Positions 1-7,495 of a DNA stretch of 26,586 bases are shown here, in pieces (within the stretch, counting starts at the first letter, position 1; each line of letters begins with the position of its first letter). Origin of the DNA: Methylobacteriaceae bacterium (GTDB lineage Bacteria; Pseudomonadota; Alphaproteobacteria; Rhizobiales; Beijerinckiaceae); the NCBI GenBank assembly GCA_020638135.1, contig JACKJE010000033.1, forward strand, positions 1 to 26,586. The letters are read 5' to 3'. The notes under the pieces are model-generated. The model saw nothing but the letters and a program-made list of their open reading frames with translations. It did no database searches and was not told the origin of the DNA. Both the position numbers and the translations under genes were made by a program.

Positions 1-666
1 ACGCTGAAGGCGATCTCCAATCTCATCCGCGCCGAACGTGGCGAGGTGACGAAAGGCTCGATCGAATTTTCCGGCGAGCGCGTCGACCGGATGCGGCCCG
101 ACGATCTCGTCCGGCGCGGCTGCATCCAGGTGATGGAAGGCCGCCATTGTTTCGGCCACCTCACCATCGAGGAAAATCTCCTGGCGGGCGCCTTCACGCG
201 CCGCGACGGACGGCGCGCCATCGCCGACGCTCTGGAGGAGGTCTATGCTTTCTTTCCTCGTCTCAAGGAGCGCCGCTCATCGCTTGCCGGCTACACGTCC
301 GGCGGCGAACAGCAGATGTGCGCGGTCGGGCGCGCCATGATGTCGCGGCCGCGCATGATCCTGCTCGACGAGCCCTCGATGGGACTCGCGCCGCAGGTGG
401 TCGAGGAGATTTTCGAAATCGTTCATGGTCTCAACGCCAAGAGCGGCGTTTCGTTCCTGCTCGCGGAGCAGAATACGAATATTGCGCTGCGCTATGCCAA
501 TTACGGCTATATTCTCGAGAACGGCCGCATCGTGCTCGACGGCGAGGCGCGCGCGTTGCGTGAAAATCAGGACGTGAAGGAATTTTATCTCGGCGTGTCG
601 GGCGGCGATCGGAAAAGCTTCCGCGAAGTCAAGCACTACAAGCGACGCAAACGCTGGCTCGCGTGA
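1..666 (+). CDS. ABC transporter ATP-binding protein, LivF type (5' end missing)
   Basis: ATPase subunit of a branched-chain-amino-acid-type (HAAT) importer that would power uptake at the inner membrane. The reading frame is open from base 1 (TLKAISNLIRAERGE...), so the start and the Walker A loop lie outside the window. Visible LivF marks are the EGRHCFGHLTIEENLL stretch, the ABC signature (TSGGEQQMCAVGRAMM) and Walker B (MILLDEPSMGLAP), followed by the AEQN segment. The C-terminus carries a basic tail ending KHYKRRKRWLA, longer than in ordinary LivF. The next gene, 124 bases downstream on the same strand, encodes a phenylacetate-CoA-ligase-like protein. That pairing suggests an aromatic or other carboxylic-acid substrate rather than leucine, which is inference. 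The family call is secure; the substrate is unknown. Confidence 0.9.
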   Translation, partial: TLKAISNLIRAERGEVTKGSIEFSGERVDRMRPDDLVRRGCIQVMEGRHCFGHLTIEENLLAGAFTRRDGRRAIADALEEVYAFFPRLKERRSSLAGYTSGGEQQMCAVGRAMMSRPRMILLDEPSMGLAPQVVEEIFEIVHGLNAKSGVSFLLAEQNTNIALRYANYGYILENGRIVLDGEARALRENQDVKEFYLGVSGGDRKSFREVKHYKRRKRWLA

Positions 667-790
667 TCTGGCGCGTTGACGCCTTTTTTTCCCCGTGCGA
701 CAGAAAGAGCGGTGGCTGGGGATACCGCGCCGACAATAATAAAATTCGAAACGTCGCCGTCCGGCGCGTTCGGCACGACAGGCGAATATC

Positions 791-2020
791 ATGTCGGAAT
801 TTTTCGATCGATACGAGACGCGTCCGGCGAAGGCGCGTGAAACGGCCTTCTTCCGCGATCTGCGCGCTGTCCTGAAAATTTCGCGCGCCCGCGCGTCGGC
901 GCTGCGCGCGCAATTGAAAGGCGTCGAGATCGACGCAATCAAGAGTCGCGCCGATCTTGCCCGCGTGCCTGTGGTGCGCAAGAGCGATCTGAAGGCGATG
1001 CAGGCGGACACTCCGCCGTTCGGCGGCCTTACGGCTGTGCGCGCGATGCAGCTCAAGCGCATACTCGTTTCGCCCGGGCCGATCTTCGAGCCGGAGGGTT
1101 TCGGCAAGGACTGGTGGGGCGCCGCGCGCGCGCTGTATGCCGCGGGCATGCGCAAGGGCGACCTGATGCTGAACGCCTTTTCGTATCACCTGACGCCCGG
1201 CGGCCATATCATGGAGAGCGGCGCGCATGCGTTGTCGTGCACGGTCATTCCCGCCGGCGTCGGCAATACCGAGCAGCAGCTCGAAGCGATCCAGTACCTG
1301 AAACCGACCGCCTATTGCGGCACGCCCGACTTCCTCAAGGTGCTGCTCGACAAGGCGCGCGCGGCGGGCATCGACGCCTCTTCGTTCAAGCGCGCGCTCG
1401 TGTCGGGCGCGGCGCTGCCGAACAGCCTGCGCGATGAACTGGAGAAGGCCGGCGTCACGGTGCGCCAGTGCTATGCGACGGCCGATCTCGGCGTGATCGC
1501 CTATGAGTCGGACGCGCTGCAGGGAATGATTGTCAACGAGGGCTGCTTCGTCGAGATCGTCAAGCCTGGCACGGGCGATCCCGTTGCGGAAGGCGAGGTC
1601 GGCGAAGTCGTGGTCACGCGTCTCAACGCCGATTATCCGCTGCTGCGTTTCGCCACCGGCGATCTCTCCGCCGTATTGCCGGGCAAGTCGCCGTGCGGGC
1701 GCACCAATATGCGCATCCGCGGCTGGCTCGGCCGCGCCGACCAGACGACCAAGGTGAAGGGTATGTTCGTTCATCCTTCGCAGGTCGCCGAAATCGCGCG
1801 ACGTCATCCCGAGCTCGGCCGCCTGCGTCTCGTCGTGCGTCGCGAGATGGAGCAGGACGTGATGGTGCTGCACGCCGAAGGCAATGGCGCGTGCAAGCCC
1901 GATCCGATCGCCGAGACGCTGCAGGCGATCACCAAGCTGCGCGGCAAGGTCGAAATCGTGAAGGCCGGCAGCCTGCCGAACGACGGCAAGATCATCGCCG
2001 ACGAACGCCCGGTGGGATGA
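791..2020 (+). CDS. Phenylacetate-CoA ligase-like (PaaK family) adenylate-forming protein
   Basis: A 409-residue member of the ANL (acyl-CoA synthetase) superfamily, closest by eye to PaaK, which activates aromatic acids with ATP and CoA. Recognisable blocks are the adenine-site segment CYATADLGVIAYES, the TGDLSAVLPG block followed by CGRTNMRIRGWLGRADQT and KVKGMFVHPSQV, and a C-terminal LPNDGKIIADE with a lysine where the catalytic lysine is expected. The Ser/Thr/Gly-rich phosphate loop (SSGTTGxP in PaaK) is not visible; its place seems taken by LVSPGPIFEPEG. Slightly shorter than typical PaaK (about 430). It follows a LivF-type gene and overlaps thiD by ATGA, so it may activate a compound brought in by that transporter. 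True substrate and catalytic competence are unknown. Confidence 0.8.
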   Translation: MSEFFDRYETRPAKARETAFFRDLRAVLKISRARASALRAQLKGVEIDAIKSRADLARVPVVRKSDLKAMQADTPPFGGLTAVRAMQLKRILVSPGPIFEPEGFGKDWWGAARALYAAGMRKGDLMLNAFSYHLTPGGHIMESGAHALSCTVIPAGVGNTEQQLEAIQYLKPTAYCGTPDFLKVLLDKARAAGIDASSFKRALVSGAALPNSLRDELEKAGVTVRQCYATADLGVIAYESDALQGMIVNEGCFVEIVKPGTGDPVAEGEVGEVVVTRLNADYPLLRFATGDLSAVLPGKSPCGRTNMRIRGWLGRADQTTKVKGMFVHPSQVAEIARRHPELGRLRLVVRREMEQDVMVLHAEGNGACKPDPIAETLQAITKLRGKVEIVKAGSLPNDGKIIADERPVG

Positions 2021-2826
2021 AGCGAATTCCCAACGTCCTGTCGATCGCCGGCTCCGATCCGAGCGGCGGCGCAGGCGTGCAGGCCGACCTCAAGACCTTC
2101 GCCGCCCTGGGCTGCCATGGCATGGCGGTCCTGACCGCGCTGACCGCGCAGAACACGCGCGGCGTGCGCGCCGTGCACGTGCCGCCCGCGGAATTTCTGG
2201 CTGCGCAGATCGATGCGATCTTTGAAGACATCGACGTCGACGCGGTCAAGATCGGCATGCTCGGCGCAGGCGAGATCGTATCCGTCGTCGCCGACCGCCT
2301 GAAGCGCCATGGCGCGCGCAAGATCGTGCTCGATCCCGTGCTGGTCGCAACCTCCGGCGACAGTCTCGGCGCGCCCGACGTGGTCGACGCGCTGCTGGCG
2401 AAGCTTCTGCCGCTCGCCGATCTCGTCACGCCCAATCTGCCGGAGATTGCACGCCTCATCGGGCGCGACGTGTCGGCCGACCCGCAGGACATGCGAAAAG
2501 CCGGCGAAGAATTGATCAGGCGCGGCGCGCGCGCCGTGCTGGTGAAGGGCGGGCATGGGGACGGCGCGGAGGCGGTCGATATGCTCGTGACGCCTGCGGG
2601 CGTCGAGCGGTTCGCTGCGCCGCGCATCGCGACGCGCAACACGCATGGCACGGGCTGCACGCTGTCGTCCGCGATCGCCGCCGGGCTTGCGCATGGCCGG
2701 ACGCTGATCGAGGCGTGTGCGGACGCGAAGAGATACCTGACCGCCGCGCTCGAAAGCGCGGACCGCCTGTCGGTCGGTCACGGCCATGGTCCGGTGAACC
2801 ACTTTTGCGCGCTGTGGCCGCGGTGA
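2017..2826 (+). CDS. thiD: Hydroxymethylpyrimidine/phosphomethylpyrimidine kinase
   Basis: Cytosolic kinase of thiamine biosynthesis that phosphorylates HMP and then HMP-P to give HMP-PP. The 269-residue product has the family N-terminus SIAGSDPSGGAGVQADLKTF (substrate site), KIGML, DPVLVATSG, the TPNLPE motif, and the anion-hole/catalytic segment HGTGCTLSSAIAAGLA near the C-terminus. Length fits ThiD. The chosen ATG at 2017 overlaps the stop of the preceding ligase-like gene (ATGA), so translation is probably coupled and the two genes co-transcribed. The open frame extends further upstream, but that part lies inside the ligase gene in another frame and has no ThiD similarity. Confidence 0.95.
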   Translation: MKRIPNVLSIAGSDPSGGAGVQADLKTFAALGCHGMAVLTALTAQNTRGVRAVHVPPAEFLAAQIDAIFEDIDVDAVKIGMLGAGEIVSVVADRLKRHGARKIVLDPVLVATSGDSLGAPDVVDALLAKLLPLADLVTPNLPEIARLIGRDVSADPQDMRKAGEELIRRGARAVLVKGGHGDGAEAVDMLVTPAGVERFAAPRIATRNTHGTGCTLSSAIAAGLAHGRTLIEACADAKRYLTAALESADRLSVGHGHGPVNHFCALWPR

Positions 2827-2911
2827 GGGACTGCTGACGTCGGCTCTTGCCGCCGGCGGCCGAGGCTCCGCCTATATGGCGTTCTTTCCTCGTCGCCCCT
2901 ATGTTCGCCGC

Positions 2912-3970
2912 ATGAACATCGCCGCGCCGCATGTCCTGCCCGCCGACCATCCGCGCCTCGCATCGCGCGCGACGGGCGTGCTCATCGTCAATCTCGGCAC
3001 GCCCGAGGCGACGGACTATTGGTCGATGCGGCGCTATCTCAAGGAATTCCTGTCAGACCGGCGGGTGATCGAGACGCCGCGGCTCATCTGGTGGCCGGTG
3101 CTCAATCTCATCATTCTGTCGACGCGGCCGCAGAAGAAGGGCCGGGATTACGACACGATCTGGAATCGCGAGCGCAATGAAGGGCCGTTGAAGACGATCA
3201 CGCGCTCTCAGAGCGAGCAGCTTGCGTCCCGTCTGGCGGGCGCCGCGGAAAAGGCCGGCCAGCGCCTCGTGATTGACTGGGCGATGCGCTATGGCGAACC
3301 CTCGATCGCGAGCCGCGTGCAGGCGCTGCAGGACCATGGTTGCGACCGCATCCTCGTCGTGCCGCTCTATCCGCAATATTCGGCGGCGACGACGGCGACG
3401 GTCGGCGACAAGACCTTCGATGCGCTGAAAGCGATGCGCTGGCAGCCGGCTGTGCGCATGGCTCCGCCGTGGCACGACGACCCCGTCTATATCGACGCGC
3501 TGGCGCGCTCGATCGAAGAAGGGCTCGCGCGGCTCGAATTCGTGCCAGATGTCATTCTGGCTTCTTTCCATGGCGTGCCGCAGGCTTATCTCGACAAGGG
3601 CGATCCCTATTATTGCCATTGCGCCAAGACGACGCGCCTGCTTCGCGCGCGACTTGGGATGGACGAGACAAGACTGCGCATGACATTCCAGTCGCGCTTC
3701 GGTCCGGCTGAATGGATCAGGCCCTATACCGACGAAACGGTGAAGCAGCTTGCGCGCGACGGCGTGAAAAGGCTTGCCGTCGCGACGCCGGGCTTCGTCG
3801 CCGATTGTCTCGAGACGATCGAGGAGATCGGCGTCGAGAACCGCGATTTCTTTCTCGGGCACGGCGGCGAGAAATTCGCGCGCATCAATTGTCTCAACGA
3901 CAGCGCGGCCGGCATGGACGTGCTCGAAGCGGTCGTGCGGCGCGAATTGAGGGGTTGGGCGGACCTGTGA
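2912..3970 (+). CDS. hemH: Ferrochelatase
   Basis: Last enzyme of protohaem synthesis, inserting ferrous iron into protoporphyrin IX, usually membrane-associated. About 352 residues from the chosen start. Family signatures are GVLIVNLGTPEATDYWSMRR near the N-terminus, ASFHGVPQAYLDKGDPYYCH with the active-site His, TFQSRFGPAEWIRPYTDE, and PGFVADCLETIEEI. An in-frame ATG at 2876 would add 12 residues. I prefer 2912 (MNIAAPHVLPADHP...) because it gives the N-terminal length usual for the family, but neither start has a strong ribosome-binding site. It is 85 bases after thiD on the same strand. A GTGA overlap at its stop opens a short ORF of uncertain reality. Confidence 0.94.
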   Translation: MNIAAPHVLPADHPRLASRATGVLIVNLGTPEATDYWSMRRYLKEFLSDRRVIETPRLIWWPVLNLIILSTRPQKKGRDYDTIWNRERNEGPLKTITRSQSEQLASRLAGAAEKAGQRLVIDWAMRYGEPSIASRVQALQDHGCDRILVVPLYPQYSAATTATVGDKTFDALKAMRWQPAVRMAPPWHDDPVYIDALARSIEEGLARLEFVPDVILASFHGVPQAYLDKGDPYYCHCAKTTRLLRARLGMDETRLRMTFQSRFGPAEWIRPYTDETVKQLARDGVKRLAVATPGFVADCLETIEEIGVENRDFFLGHGGEKFARINCLNDSAAGMDVLEAVVRRELRGWADL

Positions 3971-4071
3971 GCGCGGAATTCATCATCGTGACCGGGGCGA
4001 TCGACGACGGGACCAAGGCGCTGGAGATCGTGTGCGCCGTCGTCGAGGCGGGGCTCGCCGGCGAAGCATAG
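3967..4071 (+). CDS. Possible 34-residue ORF overlapping the hemH stop
   Basis: A GTG codon overlaps the hemH stop as GTGA, and a frame of 34 codons follows (VSAEFIIVTGAIDDGTKALE...), ending 12 bases before the next gene. The overlap geometry suits translational coupling. The predicted peptide is short, acidic and partly hydrophobic, and I recognise no family. It may simply be chance in GC-rich DNA. Confidence 0.25.
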   Translation: MSAEFIIVTGAIDDGTKALEIVCAVVEAGLAGEA

Positions 4072-4083
4072 ACGGGGCGACAC

Positions 4084-4725
4084 ATGCGGTGGCTGCACGA
4101 ATACTGGCCCTATCTGTTCGGCTTCGCCGGCGCCACGCTGATCATCGCCAGCTATTGGATGCAGGGCATCATGCGCCTGCGCATATTCGCGATCGTCGCG
4201 AACGTGTTTGGAATGATCTACGGGTTCTTCGAGCCCTCGCCCGTCGCGGCGGTTCAGAATCTGATTTCGCTGCCGGTCAACATCGCTCGCTTGCGCGAAC
4301 TGAAACGGTTGATTGCGAGCCTCGCGCGCGCGTCCTCCGGCGACCTGTCGATGGACTGGCTGCGGCCTTTCATGCGCCGGCGCGCATTCGAGACGGGCGA
4401 GGTCGTCTTCGGCAAGGGCGATGCGGCCGATTGCGTCTACGTGGCCGCCAGCGGCGCCTACCGGCTGATCGAAACGAACATCGAAATCGGCGTCGGCCAG
4501 ATGGTCGGCGAAATGGGCCTCGTTTCCGATACGCACGTGCGCACGCAGGGGCTCGAATGCATCGAGAGCGGCGAATTGCTGGTCGCGACCTACGCGCAGA
4601 TCGAGGGGATGTTCTACGCCAATCCCGAATTCGGATTCTTCTTTCTCAAACTCGTGTCGCGACGGTTCCTGCAGAATATCGCGCGGCTGGAGGCGGAGCT
4701 GGCGAAACGACCGCCGGCGGGGTGA
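4084..4725 (+). CDS. Membrane protein with C-terminal cyclic-nucleotide-binding domain (Popeye-like layout)
   Basis: A 213-residue protein. Three closely packed hydrophobic segments (about residues 9-26, 33-50 and 52-68) are followed by a cNMP-binding-type beta-roll from about residue 90. The phosphate-binding-cassette-like segment VGEMGLVSDTHVRTQ (residues 141-155) keeps the Gly-Glu and an Arg, so ligand binding is possible. There is no DNA-binding HTH after the domain, so it is not a Crp-type regulator. Three helices plus a cytoplasmic cNMP domain is the layout of Popeye (POPDC) proteins; that comparison is architectural only. No functional partner is evident from the neighbours. It ends convergent to galE across a palindromic repeat. 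Confidence 0.75.
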   Translation: MRWLHEYWPYLFGFAGATLIIASYWMQGIMRLRIFAIVANVFGMIYGFFEPSPVAAVQNLISLPVNIARLRELKRLIASLARASSGDLSMDWLRPFMRRRAFETGEVVFGKGDAADCVYVAASGAYRLIETNIEIGVGQMVGEMGLVSDTHVRTQGLECIESGELLVATYAQIEGMFYANPEFGFFFLKLVSRRFLQNIARLEAELAKRPPAG

Positions 4726-4742
4726 GCCTCGCACTCCAAGCG

Positions 4743-4840
4743 CCTCATCCTGAGGAGCCTGCGAAGCAGGCGTCTCGAAGGACAGGGAATGCGGCCATGC
4801 TTCGAGACGCGATGCTGCGCATCGCTCCTCAGCATGAAGG
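4743..4840. repeat. Imperfect inverted-repeat intergenic element with internal hairpins
   Basis: The left arm CCTCATCCTGAGGAGC...GCGTCTCGAAGGA is mirrored by the right arm TGCTTCGAGACGCGAT...GCTCCTCAGCATGAAGG. Each arm carries its own small hairpin (GCCTGC-GAA-GCAGGC on the left, GCGATG-CTGCG-CATCGC on the right), so the whole can fold into a cruciform-like structure of about 98 bases. It fills the gap between the convergent cNMP-domain gene and galE. It resembles dispersed palindromic elements I recall from rhizobial and related genomes. It may also stop transcription from both sides. Confidence 0.75.
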
Positions 4841-4846
4841 TTCGTA

Positions 4847-5836
4847 CTACCCGATCTTCATGTTGTGCAGGCGCCGCTCCCAATCGAGCGCCTGACGAAC
4901 GATCTCTTCCAGATTGTCGTGCTGCGGCGTCCAGCCGAGCCGCGTCCGGATGCGCGCGTTGGAGGCGACGATGGCCGCGGGGTCGCCGGGGCGGCGGCCG
5001 ACAATCTTTACGGGGAAGTCTGCGCCCGACACCTTTTTCACGACGTCGATGACTTCGAGCACGGAATAGCCGCGCTGGTAACCGACGTTGCAGACGAGGC
5101 TGTCGCCGCCGCCGCGCAGGTGACGCAGCGCGTCGAGGTGGGCGCGTGCGAGATCGGTAACCTGAATGTAGTCGCGCAGGCACGAGCCGTCCGGCGTCGC
5201 ATAGTCCACGCCATACACCTCCATGCCCTTGCGCATGCCGAGCGCGGTCTGCACCGCCACCTTGATGAGATGGGTGGCGTTGGGCGTCGACTGGCCGGAG
5301 CGCCCCTTCGGGTCGGCGCCGGCGACGTTGAAATAGCGCAGCGCGACATAGGAGAGCGGCGTCGCCCTGGCCGTATCCTCCAGCATCCACTCGACCATGA
5401 GCTTGGAGCGGCCGTAGGGCGAGATTGGTTTGAGCCGCTCGTCCTCGGTCACCGGATTCTGCTCGGGATCGCCGTAGACGGCGGCAGTCGAGGAGAAGAT
5501 GAAATGCTTGACGCCGGCGTCGACCGCGCATTCGAGCAGGCCACGCGCCTTGGCGGTGTTGTTGAGGTAATAGCCGAGCGGATCGCTGACCGATTCCGGC
5601 ACCACGATCTTGGCGGCGAAATGGATGATTTCCTCGACGTCGTAGCGCGCGAGCGTCTCGGTCACGAGGTCCTCGTCGCCGAAATCGCCGACGATCAGCG
5701 TCGCCTTGTCGGGCACCGCCCAGCGGAAGCCGGTCGACAGATTGTCGAGCACGACGACCTTTTCGCCGGCGTCGAGGAGTTCGAGCGCCATATGGCTGCC
5801 GATGTAGCCGGCGCCGCCGGTCACGAGTATGGCCAT
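4847..5836 (-). CDS. galE: UDP-glucose 4-epimerase
   Basis: NAD-dependent short-chain dehydrogenase family enzyme interconverting UDP-glucose and UDP-galactose to supply surface polysaccharides. 329 residues, a normal length. The N-terminal Rossmann motif TGGAGYIGSH, the FSSTAAVYG segment, and the catalytic Tyr141-x3-Lys145 (SPYGRSK) are all visible, followed by the epimerase-type RYFNVAGADP and CLRDYIQVTDLARAH segments. The start ATG at 5836 gives an immediate nucleotide-binding strand (MAILVTGGAG). It diverges from the trpB2-like gene across 137 bases and lies near galU, so both sugar-nucleotide enzymes sit in this stretch though on opposite strands. Confidence 0.95.
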   Translation of the reverse strand: MAILVTGGAGYIGSHMALELLDAGEKVVVLDNLSTGFRWAVPDKATLIVGDFGDEDLVTETLARYDVEEIIHFAAKIVVPESVSDPLGYYLNNTAKARGLLECAVDAGVKHFIFSSTAAVYGDPEQNPVTEDERLKPISPYGRSKLMVEWMLEDTARATPLSYVALRYFNVAGADPKGRSGQSTPNATHLIKVAVQTALGMRKGMEVYGVDYATPDGSCLRDYIQVTDLARAHLDALRHLRGGGDSLVCNVGYQRGYSVLEVIDVVKKVSGADFPVKIVGRRPGDPAAIVASNARIRTRLGWTPQHDNLEEIVRQALDWERRLHNMKIG

Positions 5837-5973
5837 GAAATTTCCATTCGTCGGAAAAATCGGACAAACGCCTGCGGACGCGGACTGAACTGGGGCCGAT
5901 GCGACGCTCTGGCCGGTTTACGTCGCGGGGGCCGAACCGCTAGGCTCCAACGCCATAAAAAAGGGAGGCGTTG

Positions 5974-7341
5974 ATGGGCGAGCAGCTCAAATATCAGCTG
6001 GACGAAACGCGGATACCGAAGGTCTGGTACAACATTCAGGCTGATTTGCCGACCCCCGCGCCGGCGGTTTTGCATCCTGGCACCATGCAGCCTGTCGGCC
6101 CCGACGATCTCAGCCCGCTGTTCCCGATGGCGCTGATCATGCAGGAGGTGACGACCGAGCGCGAGATCGAGATTCCCGAGCCGGTGCGCGAAATCTACCG
6201 CATGTGGCGGCCGACGCCGCTGATCCGGGCGCGCGGGCTCGAAAAGCTGCTCGGCACGCCCGCCAAGATTTTCTACAAATACGAGGGCGTGAGCCCGGCC
6301 GGTTCGCACAAGCCGAACACCGCGATTCCGCAGGCCTTCTACAACAGGGAAGCGGGCGTCAAACGCCTGTCGACCGAGACCGGCGCCGGACAGTGGGGCT
6401 CCTCGCTCGCGCTCGCCGGCTCGCTGTTCGGGCTCGAAGTGCTCGTCTATCAGGTGCGCGTCTCCTACGATCAGAAGCCCTATCGGCGCGCGCTGATGGA
6501 GACCTACGGCGCCAATTGCCTGCCCTCGCCGTCGAACACGACGGATTATGGCCGCAAGGTGCTGTCCGAGACGCCCGATCATCCGGGCTCCCTCGGCATT
6601 GCGATCTCGGAGGCCGTCGAGGTCGCCGCCAAGGACCCGCAGACGAAATATGCGCTCGGCTCGGTGCTGAACCACGTGCTGCTGCACCAGACGGTGATCG
6701 GGCAGGAGGCGATGGAGCAGCTCGCCATGGCCGACGCCTGGCCGGACGTCGTCATCGGCTGCGCCGGCGGCGGCTCGAATTTCGCCGGCATCGCCTTCCC
6801 CTTCATCGGGCAGGGCTTGCAGGGCAAGGCGAGGAAACCGCGCATCGTCGCGGTCGAGCCGGCCGCCTGCCCGTCGCTGACGCGCGGCAGGTACGCCTAT
6901 GACTTCGGCGATACGGCGGGCATGACGCCGCTGGTCAAGATGCACACGCTGGGCTCGGCGTTCACCCCGCCGGGCTTCCATGCCGGCGGCCTGCGCTATC
7001 ACGGTATGTCGGCGCTCGTGTCGCATCTCAAGGAGCTCGGCGAGATCGAGGCGGTCGCCTTTGGCCAGCGCGGCTGCTTCGACGCGGCCGTTCAGTTCGC
7101 GCGCTGCGAGGGCATCGTGCCGGCGCCCGAATCGACCCACGCGGTCAAGGCTGCGGTGGAGGAGGCGCTGCGCTGCAAGCGCGACGGCAAGGCGGAGACG
7201 ATCCTGTTCAACCTGTCGGGCCACGGCCATTTCGATATGGGCGCCTATATCGACTATTTCTCCGGCAAGATGCAGGACGTGACCTACGACGAGGCCGAAC
7301 TGGCCAAGGCGCTGGCGGGATTGCCGCAAGTGGCGGCGTGA
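5974..7341 (+). CDS. TrpB2-type tryptophan synthase beta-like PLP enzyme
   Basis: A 455-residue pyridoxal-phosphate enzyme of the TrpB2 branch, which condenses indole with an activated serine. The PLP lysine lies in GSHKPNTAIPQ (Lys113), followed by the ETGAGQWGSSLA segment and the phosphate-binding GCAGGGSNFAG. The extended N-terminal region before the fold (KVWYNIQADLPTPAPAVLHPG) and the overall length separate it from ordinary TrpB (about 400). The start at 5974 is supported by GGGAGG at 5963-5968, five bases upstream; a TTG at 5971 is too close to that site. No trpA or trpC lies beside it, so it is a stand-alone copy whose role (indole salvage or another substrate) is open. Confidence 0.9.
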   Translation: MGEQLKYQLDETRIPKVWYNIQADLPTPAPAVLHPGTMQPVGPDDLSPLFPMALIMQEVTTEREIEIPEPVREIYRMWRPTPLIRARGLEKLLGTPAKIFYKYEGVSPAGSHKPNTAIPQAFYNREAGVKRLSTETGAGQWGSSLALAGSLFGLEVLVYQVRVSYDQKPYRRALMETYGANCLPSPSNTTDYGRKVLSETPDHPGSLGIAISEAVEVAAKDPQTKYALGSVLNHVLLHQTVIGQEAMEQLAMADAWPDVVIGCAGGGSNFAGIAFPFIGQGLQGKARKPRIVAVEPAACPSLTRGRYAYDFGDTAGMTPLVKMHTLGSAFTPPGFHAGGLRYHGMSALVSHLKELGEIEAVAFGQRGCFDAAVQFARCEGIVPAPESTHAVKAAVEEALRCKRDGKAETILFNLSGHGHFDMGAYIDYFSGKMQDVTYDEAELAKALAGLPQVAA

Positions 7342-7381
7342 CGTTGGGGCTTCCTTAAGCTGTTCAGGCTACATCCCGAAA

Positions 7382-7412
7382 ACGGCCGCGTTCGCCATGT
7401 GATTGCGGCCGT
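7382..7412. terminator. Weak stem-loop after the trpB2-like gene
   Basis: ACGGCCGC and GCGGCCGT form an 8-base-pair stem around a 15-base loop, 40 bases past the stop. There is no clear T-run, so termination is uncertain. Confidence 0.3.
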
Positions 7413-7495
7413 CTCCATACGTGTCGGAGCGGATTTCGCGCGAGACCCGAACCCGTTTTTCGCGCCCGCTCCCTCGCATCCGAACGGACGAGATC

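Noticed and set aside
629..1873. A 414-codon minus-strand frame opposite the ligase-like gene
   Set aside because: Arg/His-rich shadow of the PaaK-like gene, which has family motifs on the plus strand.
5971..5973. TTG at 5971 as the start of the trpB2-like gene
   Set aside because: Only two bases from the GGGAGG site; the ATG at 5974 has proper spacing.
5821..7329. A 502-codon minus-strand open frame opposite the trpB2-like gene
   Set aside because: Shadow of a conserved PLP-enzyme gene; no motif of its own.
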